Assembly (NCBI RefSeq): GCF_014779555.2
Contig: NZ_CP094357.1
Location: 4,712,001 to 4,776,000, forward strand
Length of the DNA stretch: 64,000 bases
Source of the DNA: Lysobacter capsici
GTDB taxonomy: Bacteria; Pseudomonadota; Gammaproteobacteria; Xanthomonadales; Xanthomonadaceae
Direction: 5' to 3'
Positions 8,995 through 18,640 of this stretch are shown piece by piece. Below the pieces are notes generated by a model, which was not told where the DNA came from, made no database searches, and was given only the letters and a program-made list of their open reading frames with translations. Each line of letters starts with the position of its first letter. The first letter of the stretch is position 1. The translations under genes and the position numbers were made by a program.

Positions 8995-9858
8995 TCAGCC
9001 GAGCGCCCGCTGCAGGAAATCGCGAACGCGCGGCAAGGCTTCGTCGAAGTGGGTTTCGAGCAGCCAATGGCCGGCGCCTTCCAGCAGATGCAGCTCTGCC
9101 TCGGGCAGGTCGCGTAGATAGGCCCGCGCCGCGGCGGCGGGCATATAGCCGTCCTTCGGACCCCACACGATCAGCGTCTTCGGCCTGTGCTCGCGCAGGT
9201 AGGCCTGGTAACGCGGGAACCAATCGAGGTTGGCTTCCAGCTTATCCATCAAGCCGACCATCGCCTCGCGCCGCACCGGCGTGTCCATCAACGGCCAATG
9301 CAGCTTCCACAGGTCCGGGGTGATTCGCGCGGCCACGTCGGCATCGACTTCACCGATGAACTCGTCGCGAAAACCGTGTTCGCTGACCGCCTGTTCCAAC
9401 GGCTTGCGATGCTCCGGCGATCGGTCCGCCCAGTAGGTCTTGATGGTCTCGTACTTGGGGCCGAGCGCATCCTCGTAGATGTCGCCGTTCTGGACGATCA
9501 ACGCGGTGATTCGCTGCGGATGCGCGATCGCATGGCGCAATCCGATCTGCGAACCGTAGTCGTGCAGCCACAGCGCGTAGCGGGTCAACCCGAGCCGGTC
9601 GGCGAACTTCGCCAGGAAATCCGCGTAGGCGTCGAAGTCGTAGCCAAAGCGCGAGGGGTCGGGCGTGCCGCTGTAGCCGAATCCCGGGAAATCCGCGGCC
9701 AGCGTGTGCCAGCGATCGCCCAGGGCCGGCATGAGGTTGCGGTATTGAAACGAAGAACACGGGTAGCCGTGCGGCAACAGCAAGACCGGCGCATCGGCCG
9801 GGCCGTGCTCTCGATAGAAAATCACGACGCCATCGACTTCAGTGGTCAGATAGTGCAT
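8995..9858 (-). CDS. Alpha/beta hydrolase, epoxide hydrolase or dehalogenase-like
   Basis: A 287-residue cytoplasmic alpha/beta-hydrolase. The oxyanion-hole motif HGYP is at residues 30-33. The nucleophile elbow reads LWLHDYGSQIG with Asp100 in the nucleophile position, as in epoxide hydrolases and haloalkane dehalogenases rather than Ser esterases. A later IVWGPKDGYMP supplies the likely acid and GAGHWLLE the catalytic His. The start at ATG 9858 is chosen over an upstream in-frame codon because AGGAA lies 7 bases before it. It converges with TonB receptor A and is not part of an operon. The substrate is unknown; the nucleophile points to hydrolysis of an epoxide or carbon-halogen bond, but family members are diverse. 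Confidence 0.85.
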   Translation of the reverse strand: MHYLTTEVDGVVIFYREHGPADAPVLLLPHGYPCSSFQYRNLMPALGDRWHTLAADFPGFGYSGTPDPSRFGYDFDAYADFLAKFADRLGLTRYALWLHDYGSQIGLRHAIAHPQRITALIVQNGDIYEDALGPKYETIKTYWADRSPEHRKPLEQAVSEHGFRDEFIGEVDADVAARITPDLWKLHWPLMDTPVRREAMVGLMDKLEANLDWFPRYQAYLREHRPKTLIVWGPKDGYMPAAAARAYLRDLPEAELHLLEGAGHWLLETHFDEALPRVRDFLQRALG

Positions 9859-10426
9859 GGGAATTCCTCGCTCGCGATCAGAAAATTCTGCTTGCACTGA
9901 TCGATGCTATCGCCCGGGCGTCCACGTTCCGTTAATCAGCGTCGTCAATAAGCGCCGTTGGAAAGTCGTCCGGATCGAGGAGCGACGCGGTTGATGCCGG
10001 GCCTGACAACGGGCCGGGCCATCGGGCTAGCAGGCAGGCGTCTTACGTCCCGACGCCTTTCATCCGACCCGACGAACTGAAAGAGAAACATCGCAGCCCA
10101 AACCCCTCGCAGCAGACTTCGCGATCCCCGCTTTCGCGCAGATCGACAATGCGCGCGCCGTCCAACGCCGCGCGACTGAATCGCTGTTCATGCATTCGCC
10201 GCTATCGGCGACGCACTCGCGGCGCGCGTGAACGAACGTCGATCCTGGTGGTCTCAAGCCCCGCTGGGCCGGGACGCGGGCACCGCCGACGCAAGCCCGC
10301 CGACCGTCGGCCAGCCGCGGAAAATGTCGCAGAAACAATCATTTGCGACGACATGCCAAACGAGAAAGGCTTGCATCCAGCCGGCTCAGCACACATTCTT
10401 AAAAGGACCAGACCACAGGAGAGCCG
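9859..10426. other. 568-base spacer, no gene recognised
   Basis: Divergent spacer between the hydrolase and ybaL. I see no convincing coding frame, RNA gene or repeat. It must hold both promoters; the ybaL ribosome-binding site AGGAGAG is at its end. Confidence 0.5.
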
Positions 10427-12118
10427 ATGCACCACACGTCCCTGATCGCGATTCTGGTAGCCGGCTTCGTCCTGGCCTTCATCTTCGGAATGATCGCGCA
10501 ACGCCTGCGGCTGTCGCCGCTGGTGGGCTACCTCATCGCCGGCATCATCGCCGGCCCCTTCACGCCCGGCTTCGTCGGCGACCAGACCCTTGCGCCGCAA
10601 TTGGCCGAAATCGGCGTGATCCTGCTGATGTTCGGCGTCGGCCTGCATTTCTCGCTCGGCGACCTGCTCGAAGTCAAAGCCATCGCCTTGCCGGGCGCGA
10701 TCGTGCAGATCGCGGTGGCCACCGCGCTGGGTTGGGGCATGGCCGAGTTGCTCGGCTGGTCGCACGGCGCGGGGCTGGTGTTCGGCCTGGCCTTGTCGGT
10801 CGCCAGCACCGTGGTGCTGTTGCGCGCGCTGGAGGAGCGCCGCCTGGTGGAAACCACCAAGGGCCGCATCGCGATCGGCTGGCTGATCGTCGAGGACCTG
10901 GCGATGGTGCTCGCGCTGGTGCTGCTGCCGGCGCTGTCGGGCCTGCTCAAGGGCGAGGCCGGCGAAGCCTCGGAAGTGTGGAGCAAGTTGTTCATCACCC
11001 TGGCCAAGGTCGGCGCCTTCATCGCCTTCATGCTGATCGTCGGGCGGCGGGTGATTCCGTGGATTCTCGAACGCGTGGCCGGCACCGGTTCGCGCGAGTT
11101 GTTCACCCTGTGCGTGCTCGCGATCGCGCTGGGCGTGGCGTTCGGTTCGGCCGAACTGTTCGGCGTGTCGTTCGCGCTGGGCGCGTTCTTCGCCGGCATG
11201 ATGCTCAACGAATCCGAGTTCAGCCATCAGGCCGCCAACGAAACCCTTCCGCTGCGCGAAGCGTTCGCGGTGCTGTTCTTCGTCTCGGTCGGCATGCTGT
11301 TCAATCCGATGATCCTGCTGGAGAAGCCGCTGGAAGTGCTGGCGGTGTTCGGCATCATCGTGATCGGCAAGTCGGTGGCGGCGTACGCGATCGTGCGCGC
11401 GTTCGGCAAGCCGAACTCGACCGCGCTGATGATCTCGGTCAGCCTGGCGCAGATCGGCGAGTTCTCCTTCATCCTGGCCCAGCTCGGCATCGACGAGGGC
11501 ATCCTGTCGAAGGACGGGCAGGATCTGATCCTGGCCGGCGCCTTGCTGTCGATCGTGGTCAATCCGCTGCTGTTCGGCTGGCTCGACCGCAAGCAGGCGC
11601 GCGCCGACGCGGCCGAGGCCGATGCGCGCGCCGACGCGGCGGTGCCGCCGGTGCCGGCCGATATCGGCGGTCATGTGATCCTGATCGGCTACGGCCGGGT
11701 CGGCAGCGAGCTGGCGCGCTTGCTGACCGATCACCACGTGCCGCTGGTGGTCATCGACGGCGAGGACAGCCTGATCGACAAGGCGCGCGCCGCCGGTCAT
11801 CCGGCGATCCTGGGCAACGCGGTCAACGAGCGGGTGCTGCGCGAAGCGGTGCCCGAGCGCGCGACCACGGTGATGCTGGCGATTCCGCAGGCGCTGGAAG
11901 CCGGCGAGATCATCGCCAAGCTGCGCGAACTCAATCCGGCCCTGAGCATCGTCGCGCGCGCGCACAGCGACAACGAGGTCAAGCATCTGCTCAAGCACGG
12001 CGCCGACGGCGCGGTGATGGCCGAACGCGAGCTGGCGCACAGCCTGGCCGAGATGGTGCTGGCCGCGCCGGTGTACCGCGGCGCGCGCAATCTGCCGCCG
12101 TCGACGGCGCTGGCGTGA
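10427..12118 (+). CDS. ybaL: YbaL/Kef-type cation:proton antiporter
   Basis: Inner-membrane monovalent cation:proton antiporter of the CPA2 family, 563 residues. The first roughly 385 residues form a 12-13 helix transport domain starting MHHTSLIAILVAGFVLAF with the family blocks LSPLVGYLIAGIIAGPFTPG and LMFGVGLHFSL. From about residue 415 a cytoplasmic RCK/TrkA-N domain follows, with the Rossmann motif VILIGYGRVGSELARLL and acidic end of beta-2 (VVIDGE), which binds a nucleotide. The order and length match E. coli YbaL (558 residues). Start ATG 10427 has AGGAGAG just upstream. No ancillary KefF/KefG gene is near. Assignment as YbaL orthologue is strong; the physiological ion is not known. Confidence 0.93.
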   Translation: MHHTSLIAILVAGFVLAFIFGMIAQRLRLSPLVGYLIAGIIAGPFTPGFVGDQTLAPQLAEIGVILLMFGVGLHFSLGDLLEVKAIALPGAIVQIAVATALGWGMAELLGWSHGAGLVFGLALSVASTVVLLRALEERRLVETTKGRIAIGWLIVEDLAMVLALVLLPALSGLLKGEAGEASEVWSKLFITLAKVGAFIAFMLIVGRRVIPWILERVAGTGSRELFTLCVLAIALGVAFGSAELFGVSFALGAFFAGMMLNESEFSHQAANETLPLREAFAVLFFVSVGMLFNPMILLEKPLEVLAVFGIIVIGKSVAAYAIVRAFGKPNSTALMISVSLAQIGEFSFILAQLGIDEGILSKDGQDLILAGALLSIVVNPLLFGWLDRKQARADAAEADARADAAVPPVPADIGGHVILIGYGRVGSELARLLTDHHVPLVVIDGEDSLIDKARAAGHPAILGNAVNERVLREAVPERATTVMLAIPQALEAGEIIAKLRELNPALSIVARAHSDNEVKHLLKHGADGAVMAERELAHSLAEMVLAAPVYRGARNLPPSTALA

Positions 12119-12189
12119 GCCGGCGCCGTCCCGAGCCCGGCCACGCAATCGGTTAGTCTGAGCCCGCCCTTCATCAGTACCCAACGACC

Positions 12190-12894
12190 ATGAGCGACAT
12201 CGACCCGACCAGCAGTGAACCGTCCGGCAGCCACGACGCGCCCGACAGCACGCCCGAGAACACCGCGCCGCAACTCAGCGCGGTCGAGGCGCGGGTCATC
12301 GGCTGCCTGATCGAAAAGGAAGCGACCACGCCCGACGTGTATCCGCTGACCTTGAACGCCATCGTCACCGCCTGCAATCAGAAGACCTCGCGCGAACCGA
12401 TGATGCAGCTGGAACCCGGCGAGGTCGCCAACGCCCTGCGCCGGCTGGAGCCGCGCGGCTGGATCAAATCCCAGCATCACTCGCGCGCGGAGCGTTACGC
12501 GCACCGCGCCACCACCGCGCTCGACGTGACCCGCCCGCAGGCCGTGCTGATCGCGCTGCTGATGCTGCGCGGTCCGCAGACCGTGAACGAGCTGTTGTCG
12601 CGCAGCGAACGCATGGCCAAGTTCGATTCGGCCGGCGACGTGCAGTACGCGCTGGAACGGCTGGCCCAGCATCAACCGCCGCTGGTGCGCCTGCTCGGGC
12701 GCCAGCCCGGCCAGCGCGAGGATCGCTATGGGCATCTGCTCAGCGGCGAACCGGTGTGGAACGGCAGCGTGTCGTCGTCCGGCGACGACGCGGGCTCGGG
12801 CGGCGGATCGCAGTCGGCACTGGCCGAGCGTGTGGCGGCGTTGGAAGCGAAGGTCGCGGAGCTGGAAGCGCGGCTGGAAGCGGCCGGGGCTTGA
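12190..12894 (+). CDS. yceH: YceH family protein (DUF480, tandem winged-helix)
   Basis: A 234-residue cytoplasmic protein of the YceH/DUF480 family, known from structures to hold two winged-helix domains; its role is unclear. The diagnostic block LSAVEARVIGCLIEKEATTP followed by VYPLTLNAIVTACNQKTSREP is present near residues 30-75, and RPQAVLIALLMLRGPQTVNEL marks the second winged helix. The C-terminus carries a short heptad stretch (LAERVAALEAKVAELEARL) likely to form a coiled coil. It follows ybaL by 71 bases on the same strand and could be co-transcribed. Family firm, function unknown. Confidence 0.92.
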   Translation: MSDIDPTSSEPSGSHDAPDSTPENTAPQLSAVEARVIGCLIEKEATTPDVYPLTLNAIVTACNQKTSREPMMQLEPGEVANALRRLEPRGWIKSQHHSRAERYAHRATTALDVTRPQAVLIALLMLRGPQTVNELLSRSERMAKFDSAGDVQYALERLAQHQPPLVRLLGRQPGQREDRYGHLLSGEPVWNGSVSSSGDDAGSGGGSQSALAERVAALEAKVAELEARLEAAGA

Positions 12895-12956
12895 GTTTTT
12901 CGCGGTAGGCGCCTGGCGGCGCGCGTGAATCCGGACGTCTTTCGCGGGCGGAAGCG

Positions 12957-13970
12957 TCAGCCCTGCAACGGCAGATAGATGTCGGTACGCAGCAGCGCTT
13001 CGGGCACTTCGTCGGGATCGTCGAGGTATTCGTGATGCAGCGGCGCATCGCGCAAAAGCTCGCCGCTGCCGGGCAGCCAGTGCGCCAGCAGCGCATCGGT
13101 CAACGCCTCCAGTCCGTCGAAGGCGCCGACATGGCGGATGCGCGCATAGCGGCCGCCGCCCAGTCGCATCGTGCCCAGGCCGCTGCCCGCTTCGATCCGG
13201 AACGGTCGGCCCAAGGCCAGCATGCAATCGAATGCGCAGGCCTGCGGCGGCACGTCGCGGCGATCGTCGACCGGCACGCCGTACAGCCCGTTCAACGCGT
13301 CCAGCAAACCGTGCTCGGCGGCCCAGCCGAACAGACGGCCATAGCCCTGGTTCTGTTCCGGATAGGCGCCGGTCACGCGCAGCGTCACCACCTCGAACGG
13401 ATCGACGCTGACCACTTCGACCCGCAACGGCGGCGACGGCGCCTGGCCCGAATCCGGCGGCAGCGACAGACGATCGATCTCGCGCCACAGGCGTTCGGGT
13501 TCGGCGCGCAGTTCGCTCGGGGTGCCGCCCACGCCCTGGCGAAACGCACGGGTGAAGGCCTGCGGGGTCTGATAACCGACCGCCAGCGCGGCATCGGTGA
13601 CGCTGCGATCGGCGCTGGCGAGCAGGCGCAGGCCCTGCAGCAGACGCAGCCGGGCCACGGTCTGGCCGGTGGTCTCGCCGGTCATCGCGCGGTACACGCG
13701 ATGGAAGTGGAACGGCGAGAACGAGGCCGCTTCGGCCAGGCGGGCGAGCTCGGGCGGGTCTTCGCCGCGCGCGATCGCCTGCTCGATCAGCGCCACCGCG
13801 CGCTCGATCCGGCGCTGGTGCGCGTCGCGGGTGCCGGCCTTGAGCGCGGGGCCGGCGCGATCGGGCGCGGGCTCGTAGACGCGATCGTCGACGGCAGGCG
13901 CGGCGCTTTCGGCGGCGTCGGCAACGGCCGCCGCCGCGGCTCGAACGGGATGATCCTTGACGGGAGGCAT
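12957..13970 (-). CDS. AraC-family regulator with GyrI-like effector domain
   Basis: A 337-residue DNA-binding protein. After a disordered Ala-rich N-terminus of about 45 residues, an AraC-type double helix-turn-helix (about residues 50-150) is clear from LARLAEAASFSPFHFHRVYR and AALAVGYQTPQAFTRAFRQ. The C-terminal half (about 175-337) is a GyrI-like/SOUL-type ligand domain (VVTLRVTGAYPEQNQGYGRL; YARIRHVGAFDGLEALTDAL), the arrangement found in Rob-like regulators that sense small hydrophobic molecules. It stands between yceH (convergent) and the cob operon end (same strand, 107 bases away). Target genes are not evident; autoregulation or response to xenobiotics is a guess from the family. Confidence 0.9.
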   Translation of the reverse strand: MPPVKDHPVRAAAAAVADAAESAAPAVDDRVYEPAPDRAGPALKAGTRDAHQRRIERAVALIEQAIARGEDPPELARLAEAASFSPFHFHRVYRAMTGETTGQTVARLRLLQGLRLLASADRSVTDAALAVGYQTPQAFTRAFRQGVGGTPSELRAEPERLWREIDRLSLPPDSGQAPSPPLRVEVVSVDPFEVVTLRVTGAYPEQNQGYGRLFGWAAEHGLLDALNGLYGVPVDDRRDVPPQACAFDCMLALGRPFRIEAGSGLGTMRLGGGRYARIRHVGAFDGLEALTDALLAHWLPGSGELLRDAPLHHEYLDDPDEVPEALLRTDIYLPLQG

Positions 13971-14077
13971 GCGCTCGTTCCTTGCGGATGGGTAATGGGT
14001 CGACGCTCAGGTTCGCAGACCGCCAACGCGGCGGCGGTTCCTATCTTGCGCTTTCCTCGCCTGCCCGACCCGACGCT

Positions 14078-14818
14078 TCAGTACGACAAGGCCAGCGCGA
14101 CCAGCACCGCCGCTTCGATGATTTCAGTCAATGCGCCGCAGGCATCGCCGGTCATGCCCTGCAAGCGACGCAGGCAGGCCCGGCGCCAGATTGCGAACAC
14201 CACCGCCGCGACCACGACCGCCAGGCAGCCGCGCCAACCGGCCAAGGCGCAGCCGCCGACGGCGATCGCGACCGCGACCCAGCACGCCGCGCGCGGCGCA
14301 TCCACCAGCGCCTGGCCCAGGCCGCCGCTGCGCACATACGGCAGCACCAGGAACGCGAGGGTCAAACCGGTGCGCGCCAGCAACGGCGCGAGCAGCAGCG
14401 CGGCCCATGCCGGCGCCGGCAGGCTCGCCAGCGCGGCGAATTTCAGCAGCAGCGCCAGCACCACCGCGACCACGCCGACCGGCCCGCTGCGCGGATCTTT
14501 CATGATCTCCAGGGTGCGTTCGCGGCTCGCGGCCGCATCGGCGCGCATGCCGCCGACCCAGGCATCGGCGCTGTCGGCCAGCCCGTCCAGATGCAAGGCG
14601 CCGGTCAATGCGACCCACGCCGTCAGCAACAACGCCGCCGACGGCAGCGGCGGTCGCGTCTGCAACGCCCAGGCCAAGGCGCACAGCACGCCGCCGATCA
14701 GCAAGCCGACCGCGGGATACCAGGCCAGCGAGCGCGATTGCGCGCGCGGTTGTTCGAACACCCGCGCTGGCACCGGAATCCGCGTGAGAAAACCGATCGC
14801 GGCGAGCAAGGCCTGCAT
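14078..14818 (-). CDS. cobS: Adenosylcobinamide-GDP ribazoletransferase (cobalamin synthase)
   Basis: Joins adenosylcobinamide-GDP with alpha-ribazole (or its phosphate) to give adenosylcobalamin (phosphate), the last assembly step; an inner-membrane enzyme. The 246-residue protein starts MQALLAAIGFLTRIPVP and carries the conserved LTGALHLDGLADSADAWVGG (Mg-binding acidic motif) and several membrane helices in the C-terminal half, as usual for CobS. Its ATG (14816-14818) overlaps the cobC stop by one base (TGATG), indicating translational coupling. It is the last gene of the riboswitch-led cobalamin operon. Confidence 0.95.
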   Translation of the reverse strand: MQALLAAIGFLTRIPVPARVFEQPRAQSRSLAWYPAVGLLIGGVLCALAWALQTRPPLPSAALLLTAWVALTGALHLDGLADSADAWVGGMRADAAASRERTLEIMKDPRSGPVGVVAVVLALLLKFAALASLPAPAWAALLLAPLLARTGLTLAFLVLPYVRSGGLGQALVDAPRAACWVAVAIAVGGCALAGWRGCLAVVVAAVVFAIWRRACLRRLQGMTGDACGALTEIIEAAVLVALALSY

Positions 14819-15456
14819 CAGCCGTCGACCGGATCGGCCCGTGCCGCCTCGTGGCGGGCGTCGTCGCCGCGCGGCGCATCGACCGCATCGCGCGGCGGTT
14901 TCGGCGGCCACGGCAAGGCATGCAGCGAGGCATGCGCGACATCGATATTGAGCAGGTCGGTGTAACGCCGGCCCGCGGCGAGACAACGCAGCAGACGGAT
15001 CACGCCGCCGTGGGTCACCACCAGCACGCGCCGGCCCGGATACGTGCGCAGCAAGTCGCCGACCGCGCCGGTCAGGCGGTTGGCGAAATCGACGAAGCGC
15101 TCAGCGCCCGGCGGCGGATACGCGACCGGATCGGCCCAGAACCGCGCCAGCGCCTCGCCTTCGTTGGCGGCAATGGCGTCGACCGTGCGGCCCTGCCAAT
15201 CGCCGAAATGGTATTCGCGCAGCGCCGGTTCCAGCGCCAGCGGCAGGCCGCGCGACTGCGCCAGTTCCTGCGCGAACGCCGCGCAGCGCTGCAACGGCGA
15301 GCTGACGATTACATCCCACTCGCGCCCGAGCACGGCGTCGCGCATCTGTCGCCAGCCCAGTTCGAGCAAAGTGTCGTCGAGCTGGCCGCGATAACTGCGG
15401 TGGCCGGTGTCGCCGTGCCGCAGCAGATCGATATGGGTGGTGGTGGACGAACTCAT
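14818..15456 (-). CDS. cobC: Alpha-ribazole phosphatase (histidine phosphatase family)
   Basis: Removes the phosphate from alpha-ribazole-5'-phosphate or from cobalamin-5'-phosphate in nucleotide-loop assembly. The 212-residue protein has the histidine-phosphatase signature LLRHGDT near residues 11-17, with the phospho-accepting His, then SSPLQRCAAFAQEL and a second catalytic HGG (VVTHGGVIRLL). Length and context fit CobC. A strong AAGGAG lies 7 bases before the ATG at 15456. It lies 60 bases after cobT and overlaps cobS. The family is broad, so the role rests partly on the operon. Confidence 0.9.
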   Translation of the reverse strand: MSSSTTTHIDLLRHGDTGHRSYRGQLDDTLLELGWRQMRDAVLGREWDVIVSSPLQRCAAFAQELAQSRGLPLALEPALREYHFGDWQGRTVDAIAANEGEALARFWADPVAYPPPGAERFVDFANRLTGAVGDLLRTYPGRRVLVVTHGGVIRLLRCLAAGRRYTDLLNIDVAHASLHALPWPPKPPRDAVDAPRGDDARHEAARADPVDG

Positions 15457-15516
15457 CGCAGCTCCTTTCCTTGTGCGCGATCGATGGCGATGCGAGGGCT
15501 CATCGCGGGAGCCACA

Positions 15517-16611
15517 TCATGCCTGTTGCGCGGCGGATTCGGACACGCCGGCCTGGGCAAAGGTCGCCATGCCGTTGTGCAGCGCGCAGGCCAGGCGCAG
15601 CAACGGCACCGCCATCGCCGCGCCGCTGGCCTCGCCCAGGCGCATGCCCAGATCGAGCAAGGGCCGCGCCCGCAGGGCCTCCAGCACCATCGCATGACCG
15701 CGTTCGTGCGAGCGATGCGCGTACAGCAGCCAATCGCCACAGCCCGGGTTGAGCCGCTGCGCGGCCAGCGCGGCGACGCTGGCGATGAAGCCATCCACCA
15801 GAACCGGCAAACCGGCCTGGGCCGCGGCCACATACGCGCCGGTCAATGCGGCGATCTCGAAACCGCCGAGCCGGCGCAGCCGTTCCCAATCGCTGTCGGC
15901 CGGCGCATGCAGGGCCAGCGCGCGTTCGATCACCGCGATCTTGTGGGCAATGCCGCCCGCATCCAGGCCGGTGCCGGCGCCGGTCAGTTCCGACGGCGAG
16001 CGCCGCAACAAGGCACTGGCCAACGCTGCCGCCGAGGTGGTGTTGGCGATGCCCATCTCGCCGCCGATGAACAACTGCGCGCCGGCATCGAGCGCGGCGC
16101 GCACGCTGGCCGCGCCGGCGCCGAGCGCGGCGCGCAACTGCGCATCGCTCATCGCCGGGCCTTCGCAGAAATTGCGCGTGCTCGCGGCGATCACTGCCCG
16201 GTGCACGCCGGCCACCGCGCCGGGATCGTTGACCGTGCCCAGGTTGACCACGTCCAGGCTCGCGTCGAGCGCGCGCGCGAGCACCGCGATGGCCGCGCCG
16301 CCGCCGGCGAAATTGCGCAGCATCTCGCCGGTCACCGCCTGCGGAAACGCCGACACGCCCTCGGCCGCGACGCCGTGGTCGGCGGCGAACACGCTGATCC
16401 ACACTCGATCGACCTTAGGCGTGGGGCTGTGTTGCAAGCCGGACAACGTCACCGCGAGGTCTTCCAGCACGCCGAGCGATCCCGGCGGCTTGGTCAACTG
16501 CGCCTGACGCGCGCGCCCCTGCGCCTGCAGGTCCGCATCGGGACGCTTGCAAGGCCGCAGCCACCACGCGTCCGCGGCGAGGGTCGATTGGTTCGATACT
16601 CGATCGTTCAC
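15517..16611 (-). CDS. cobT: Nicotinate-nucleotide:dimethylbenzimidazole phosphoribosyltransferase
   Basis: Makes alpha-ribazole phosphate from a lower-ligand base and nicotinate mononucleotide, activating the base for the nucleotide loop. The protein (364 residues with a GTG start at 16609-16611, preceded by GGGAGCG) has the CobT blocks [50 protein letters not shown] and [15 protein letters not shown], and the C-terminal [20 protein letters not shown]. It lies 35 bases after cobU in the cobalamin operon. No bluB or other benzimidazole synthesis gene is in the window, so the source of the base is not shown. Confidence 0.94.
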   Translation of the reverse strand: MNDRVSNQSTLAADAWWLRPCKRPDADLQAQGRARQAQLTKPPGSLGVLEDLAVTLSGLQHSPTPKVDRVWISVFAADHGVAAEGVSAFPQAVTGEMLRNFAGGGAAIAVLARALDASLDVVNLGTVNDPGAVAGVHRAVIAASTRNFCEGPAMSDAQLRAALGAGAASVRAALDAGAQLFIGGEMGIANTTSAAALASALLRRSPSELTGAGTGLDAGGIAHKIAVIERALALHAPADSDWERLRRLGGFEIAALTGAYVAAAQAGLPVLVDGFIASVAALAAQRLNPGCGDWLLYAHRSHERGHAMVLEALRARPLLDLGMRLGEASGAAMAVPLLRLACALHNGMATFAQAGVSESAAQQA

Positions 16612-16646
16612 TGCTTCGCTCCCATGCGACTCGTTGCGTCCCGCGC

Positions 16647-17165
16647 TCACAGCGCGGGACCTTTCAATACCAGCGGCAAGCCCGCGGCGACGAACACCAC
16701 CCGTTCGCACACCGCGCCCAGCGCCTGATGCAGGCGCCCGGCTTCGTCGACATAGCGCCGGGTCAATTCGCCCATCGGCACCACGCCGAGGCCGATTTCG
16801 TTGCTGACCAGCAGCACCGTTCCGTCCAGTCCTGGCAAGGTCGCCAGCAACGCATCGCGTTCGCGCTCGAATACATCGCCATCCGCATCGCCCAGCAGAT
16901 TGCTCAGCCACAGGGTCAGGCAATCCACCAGCACGCAGCGTCCTGGCGCCGCGTGCGCGCGCAAGGTTGCGGCCAAGGCGATCGGCTCCTCCACGCAGCC
17001 CCATTCGGCGGGACGCCGCGCGCGATGATGGGCGATGCGCTCGCCCATCTCGGCGTCGCGCGCCTGCGCGGTGGCGATGTAGACCACGTCCGCGAACGGC
17101 AGGGCCAGACGTTCGGCCAAGGCGCTCTTGCCCGAACGCGCGCCGCCGAGAATCAGGCTGTGCAT
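16647..17165 (-). CDS. cobU: Adenosylcobinamide kinase / GTP:cobinamide-phosphate guanylyltransferase
   Basis: Bifunctional enzyme that phosphorylates adenosylcobinamide and then transfers GMP to it. The 172-residue protein opens with [18 protein letters not shown] (Walker A, GGARSGKS) and contains [14 protein letters not shown], the guanylylated-His region [33 protein letters not shown] and [13 protein letters not shown], all diagnostic of CobU/CobP. Its ATG overlaps the cobQ end by 13 bases. Length is normal. Confidence 0.95.
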   Translation of the reverse strand: MHSLILGGARSGKSALAERLALPFADVVYIATAQARDAEMGERIAHHRARRPAEWGCVEEPIALAATLRAHAAPGRCVLVDCLTLWLSNLLGDADGDVFERERDALLATLPGLDGTVLLVSNEIGLGVVPMGELTRRYVDEAGRLHQALGAVCERVVFVAAGLPLVLKGPAL

Positions 17166-18640
17166 ACGGCCTCCAATCCGAACAGGGTTTCGAGCCGGGC
17201 GATATCCAGATGCGCCTGCACCGCATCGGCGAGGCGATCGATCCCGGCTTCGCGCAAGCCGCGCAGGTCCAGCGGCTGCGCCTGCGCCAATCCGGCCCAG
17301 CGCAACAGCGCCGCCAGGGCTTCGGGTTCGTCGAACAGACCGTGCACATAGCTGCCGAGGATGCGGCCGTCGGCGGAAATCGCGCCGTCGACGCGGCCGT
17401 CTTCGAAACGCAGGCACAGCCGCTGCAACGCGGCGCCGGTGCTGACGCCGCAGTGGATTTCATAGCCGCTGACCGCGGCATCGTCGAGGCTCAGGCGACC
17501 GCGCACATTGCGCAGCTGCTTTTCCGGCTCCAGCACCGTGTCCAGTTCGAGCCAGCCCAGGCCTTCGTCGCTGCCGGGCTCGCCTTCGATGCCGAGTGGA
17601 TCGCTGATGCGCTGGCCGAGCATCTGCAGACCGCCGCAGATCCCGATCACCTTGCCGCCGTAGCGCAGATGGCGCGCGATCGCGGTCGCCCAGCCGTTGC
17701 GCCGCAGCCACTGCAGATCGGCGCGGGTCGACTTGGAACCCGGCAGCACGATCAGATCGCACGCCGGCGGGGTTTCGCCTGGGCCTACGAACCAGCAGTC
17801 GACCTGCGGATGCGCGCGCAGCGCATCGAAATCGTTGTGGTTGCTGATCCGCGGCAATGCCGGCACCGCCACTCGCAGTCGCTCGCCCGCCGCGGCGTTC
17901 GCGTCGCCCGCGCGCTCGCGCGGCAACGCGTCCTCGGCTTCCAGATGCAGGCCGTGCAGATATGGCAATACGCCGATCACCGGCTTGCCGGTCTCACGCT
18001 CCAGCCAGTCCAGGCCCGGCTGCAGCAGGGCGATATCGCCGCGAAAGCGGTTGATGACGAAACCGGCGACGCGCGCGCGTTCGCTGTCCGACAGCAAGGC
18101 CAGGGTGCCGACCAGATGCGCGAACACGCCGCCGCGGTCGATATCGGCGATCAGCAACACCGGGCAGTCGACCGCTTCGGCATAGCCCATGTTGGCGATG
18201 TCGTTGGCGCGCAGGTTGATCTCGGCCGGACTGCCGGCGCCTTCGACCACGACCGCATCGAAGCCGTCGACCAAACGCCGATGCGATTGCAACACCGCGT
18301 CCATCGCCACGCGTTTGTAGTCGTGGTAACCGCGCGCATCCATGTTGGCGACCGCGCGGCCGTGCAGGATCACCTGCGCGCCGGTGTCGCTGTTGGGCTT
18401 GAGCAGCACCGGATTGAAATCGGTATGCGGCGCCAGCCCGGCCGCCTGCGCCTGCACCGCCTGGGCGCGGCCGATCTCGCCGCCGTCGGCGGTCACCGCC
18501 GAATTAAGCGCCATATTCTGCGGCTTGAACGGCGCCACCGCGACCCCGCGCCGATGCAGCCAGCGACACAGCGCGGTCACCAGCGCGCTCTTGCCGGCGT
18601 CTGAGGTGCAGCCTTGGACCATCACTACGCGCGCCGTCAT
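17153..18640 (-). CDS. cobQ: Cobyric acid synthase
   Basis: Glutamine-dependent amidation of adenosylcobyrinic acid a,c-diamide at carboxylates b, d, e and g. The 495-residue protein has an N-terminal ATP-binding domain ([20 protein letters not shown], then [20 protein letters not shown]) and a C-terminal class I glutamine amidotransferase domain with catalytic Cys in [11 protein letters not shown] and the His in [11 protein letters not shown]. Start ATG 18640 overlaps the cobD stop by four bases (ATGA). Part of the cobalamin operon. Full length and intact. Confidence 0.96.
   Translation of the reverse strand: MTARVVMVQGCTSDAGKSALVTALCRWLHRRGVAVAPFKPQNMALNSAVTADGGEIGRAQAVQAQAAGLAPHTDFNPVLLKPNSDTGAQVILHGRAVANMDARGYHDYKRVAMDAVLQSHRRLVDGFDAVVVEGAGSPAEINLRANDIANMGYAEAVDCPVLLIADIDRGGVFAHLVGTLALLSDSERARVAGFVINRFRGDIALLQPGLDWLERETGKPVIGVLPYLHGLHLEAEDALPRERAGDANAAAGERLRVAVPALPRISNHNDFDALRAHPQVDCWFVGPGETPPACDLIVLPGSKSTRADLQWLRRNGWATAIARHLRYGGKVIGICGGLQMLGQRISDPLGIEGEPGSDEGLGWLELDTVLEPEKQLRNVRGRLSLDDAAVSGYEIHCGVSTGAALQRLCLRFEDGRVDGAISADGRILGSYVHGLFDEPEALAALLRWAGLAQAQPLDLRGLREAGIDRLADAVQAHLDIARLETLFGLEAVCTA

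Noticed and set aside
10060-10338. 92-codon frame upstream of ybaL
   Set aside because: No ribosome-binding site, Arg-rich composition and no similarity; treated as spacer.
10202-12184. 660-codon open frame opposite ybaL
   Set aside because: ybaL on the plus strand is clear; the opposite frame is His/Gln/Arg-rich and meaningless.
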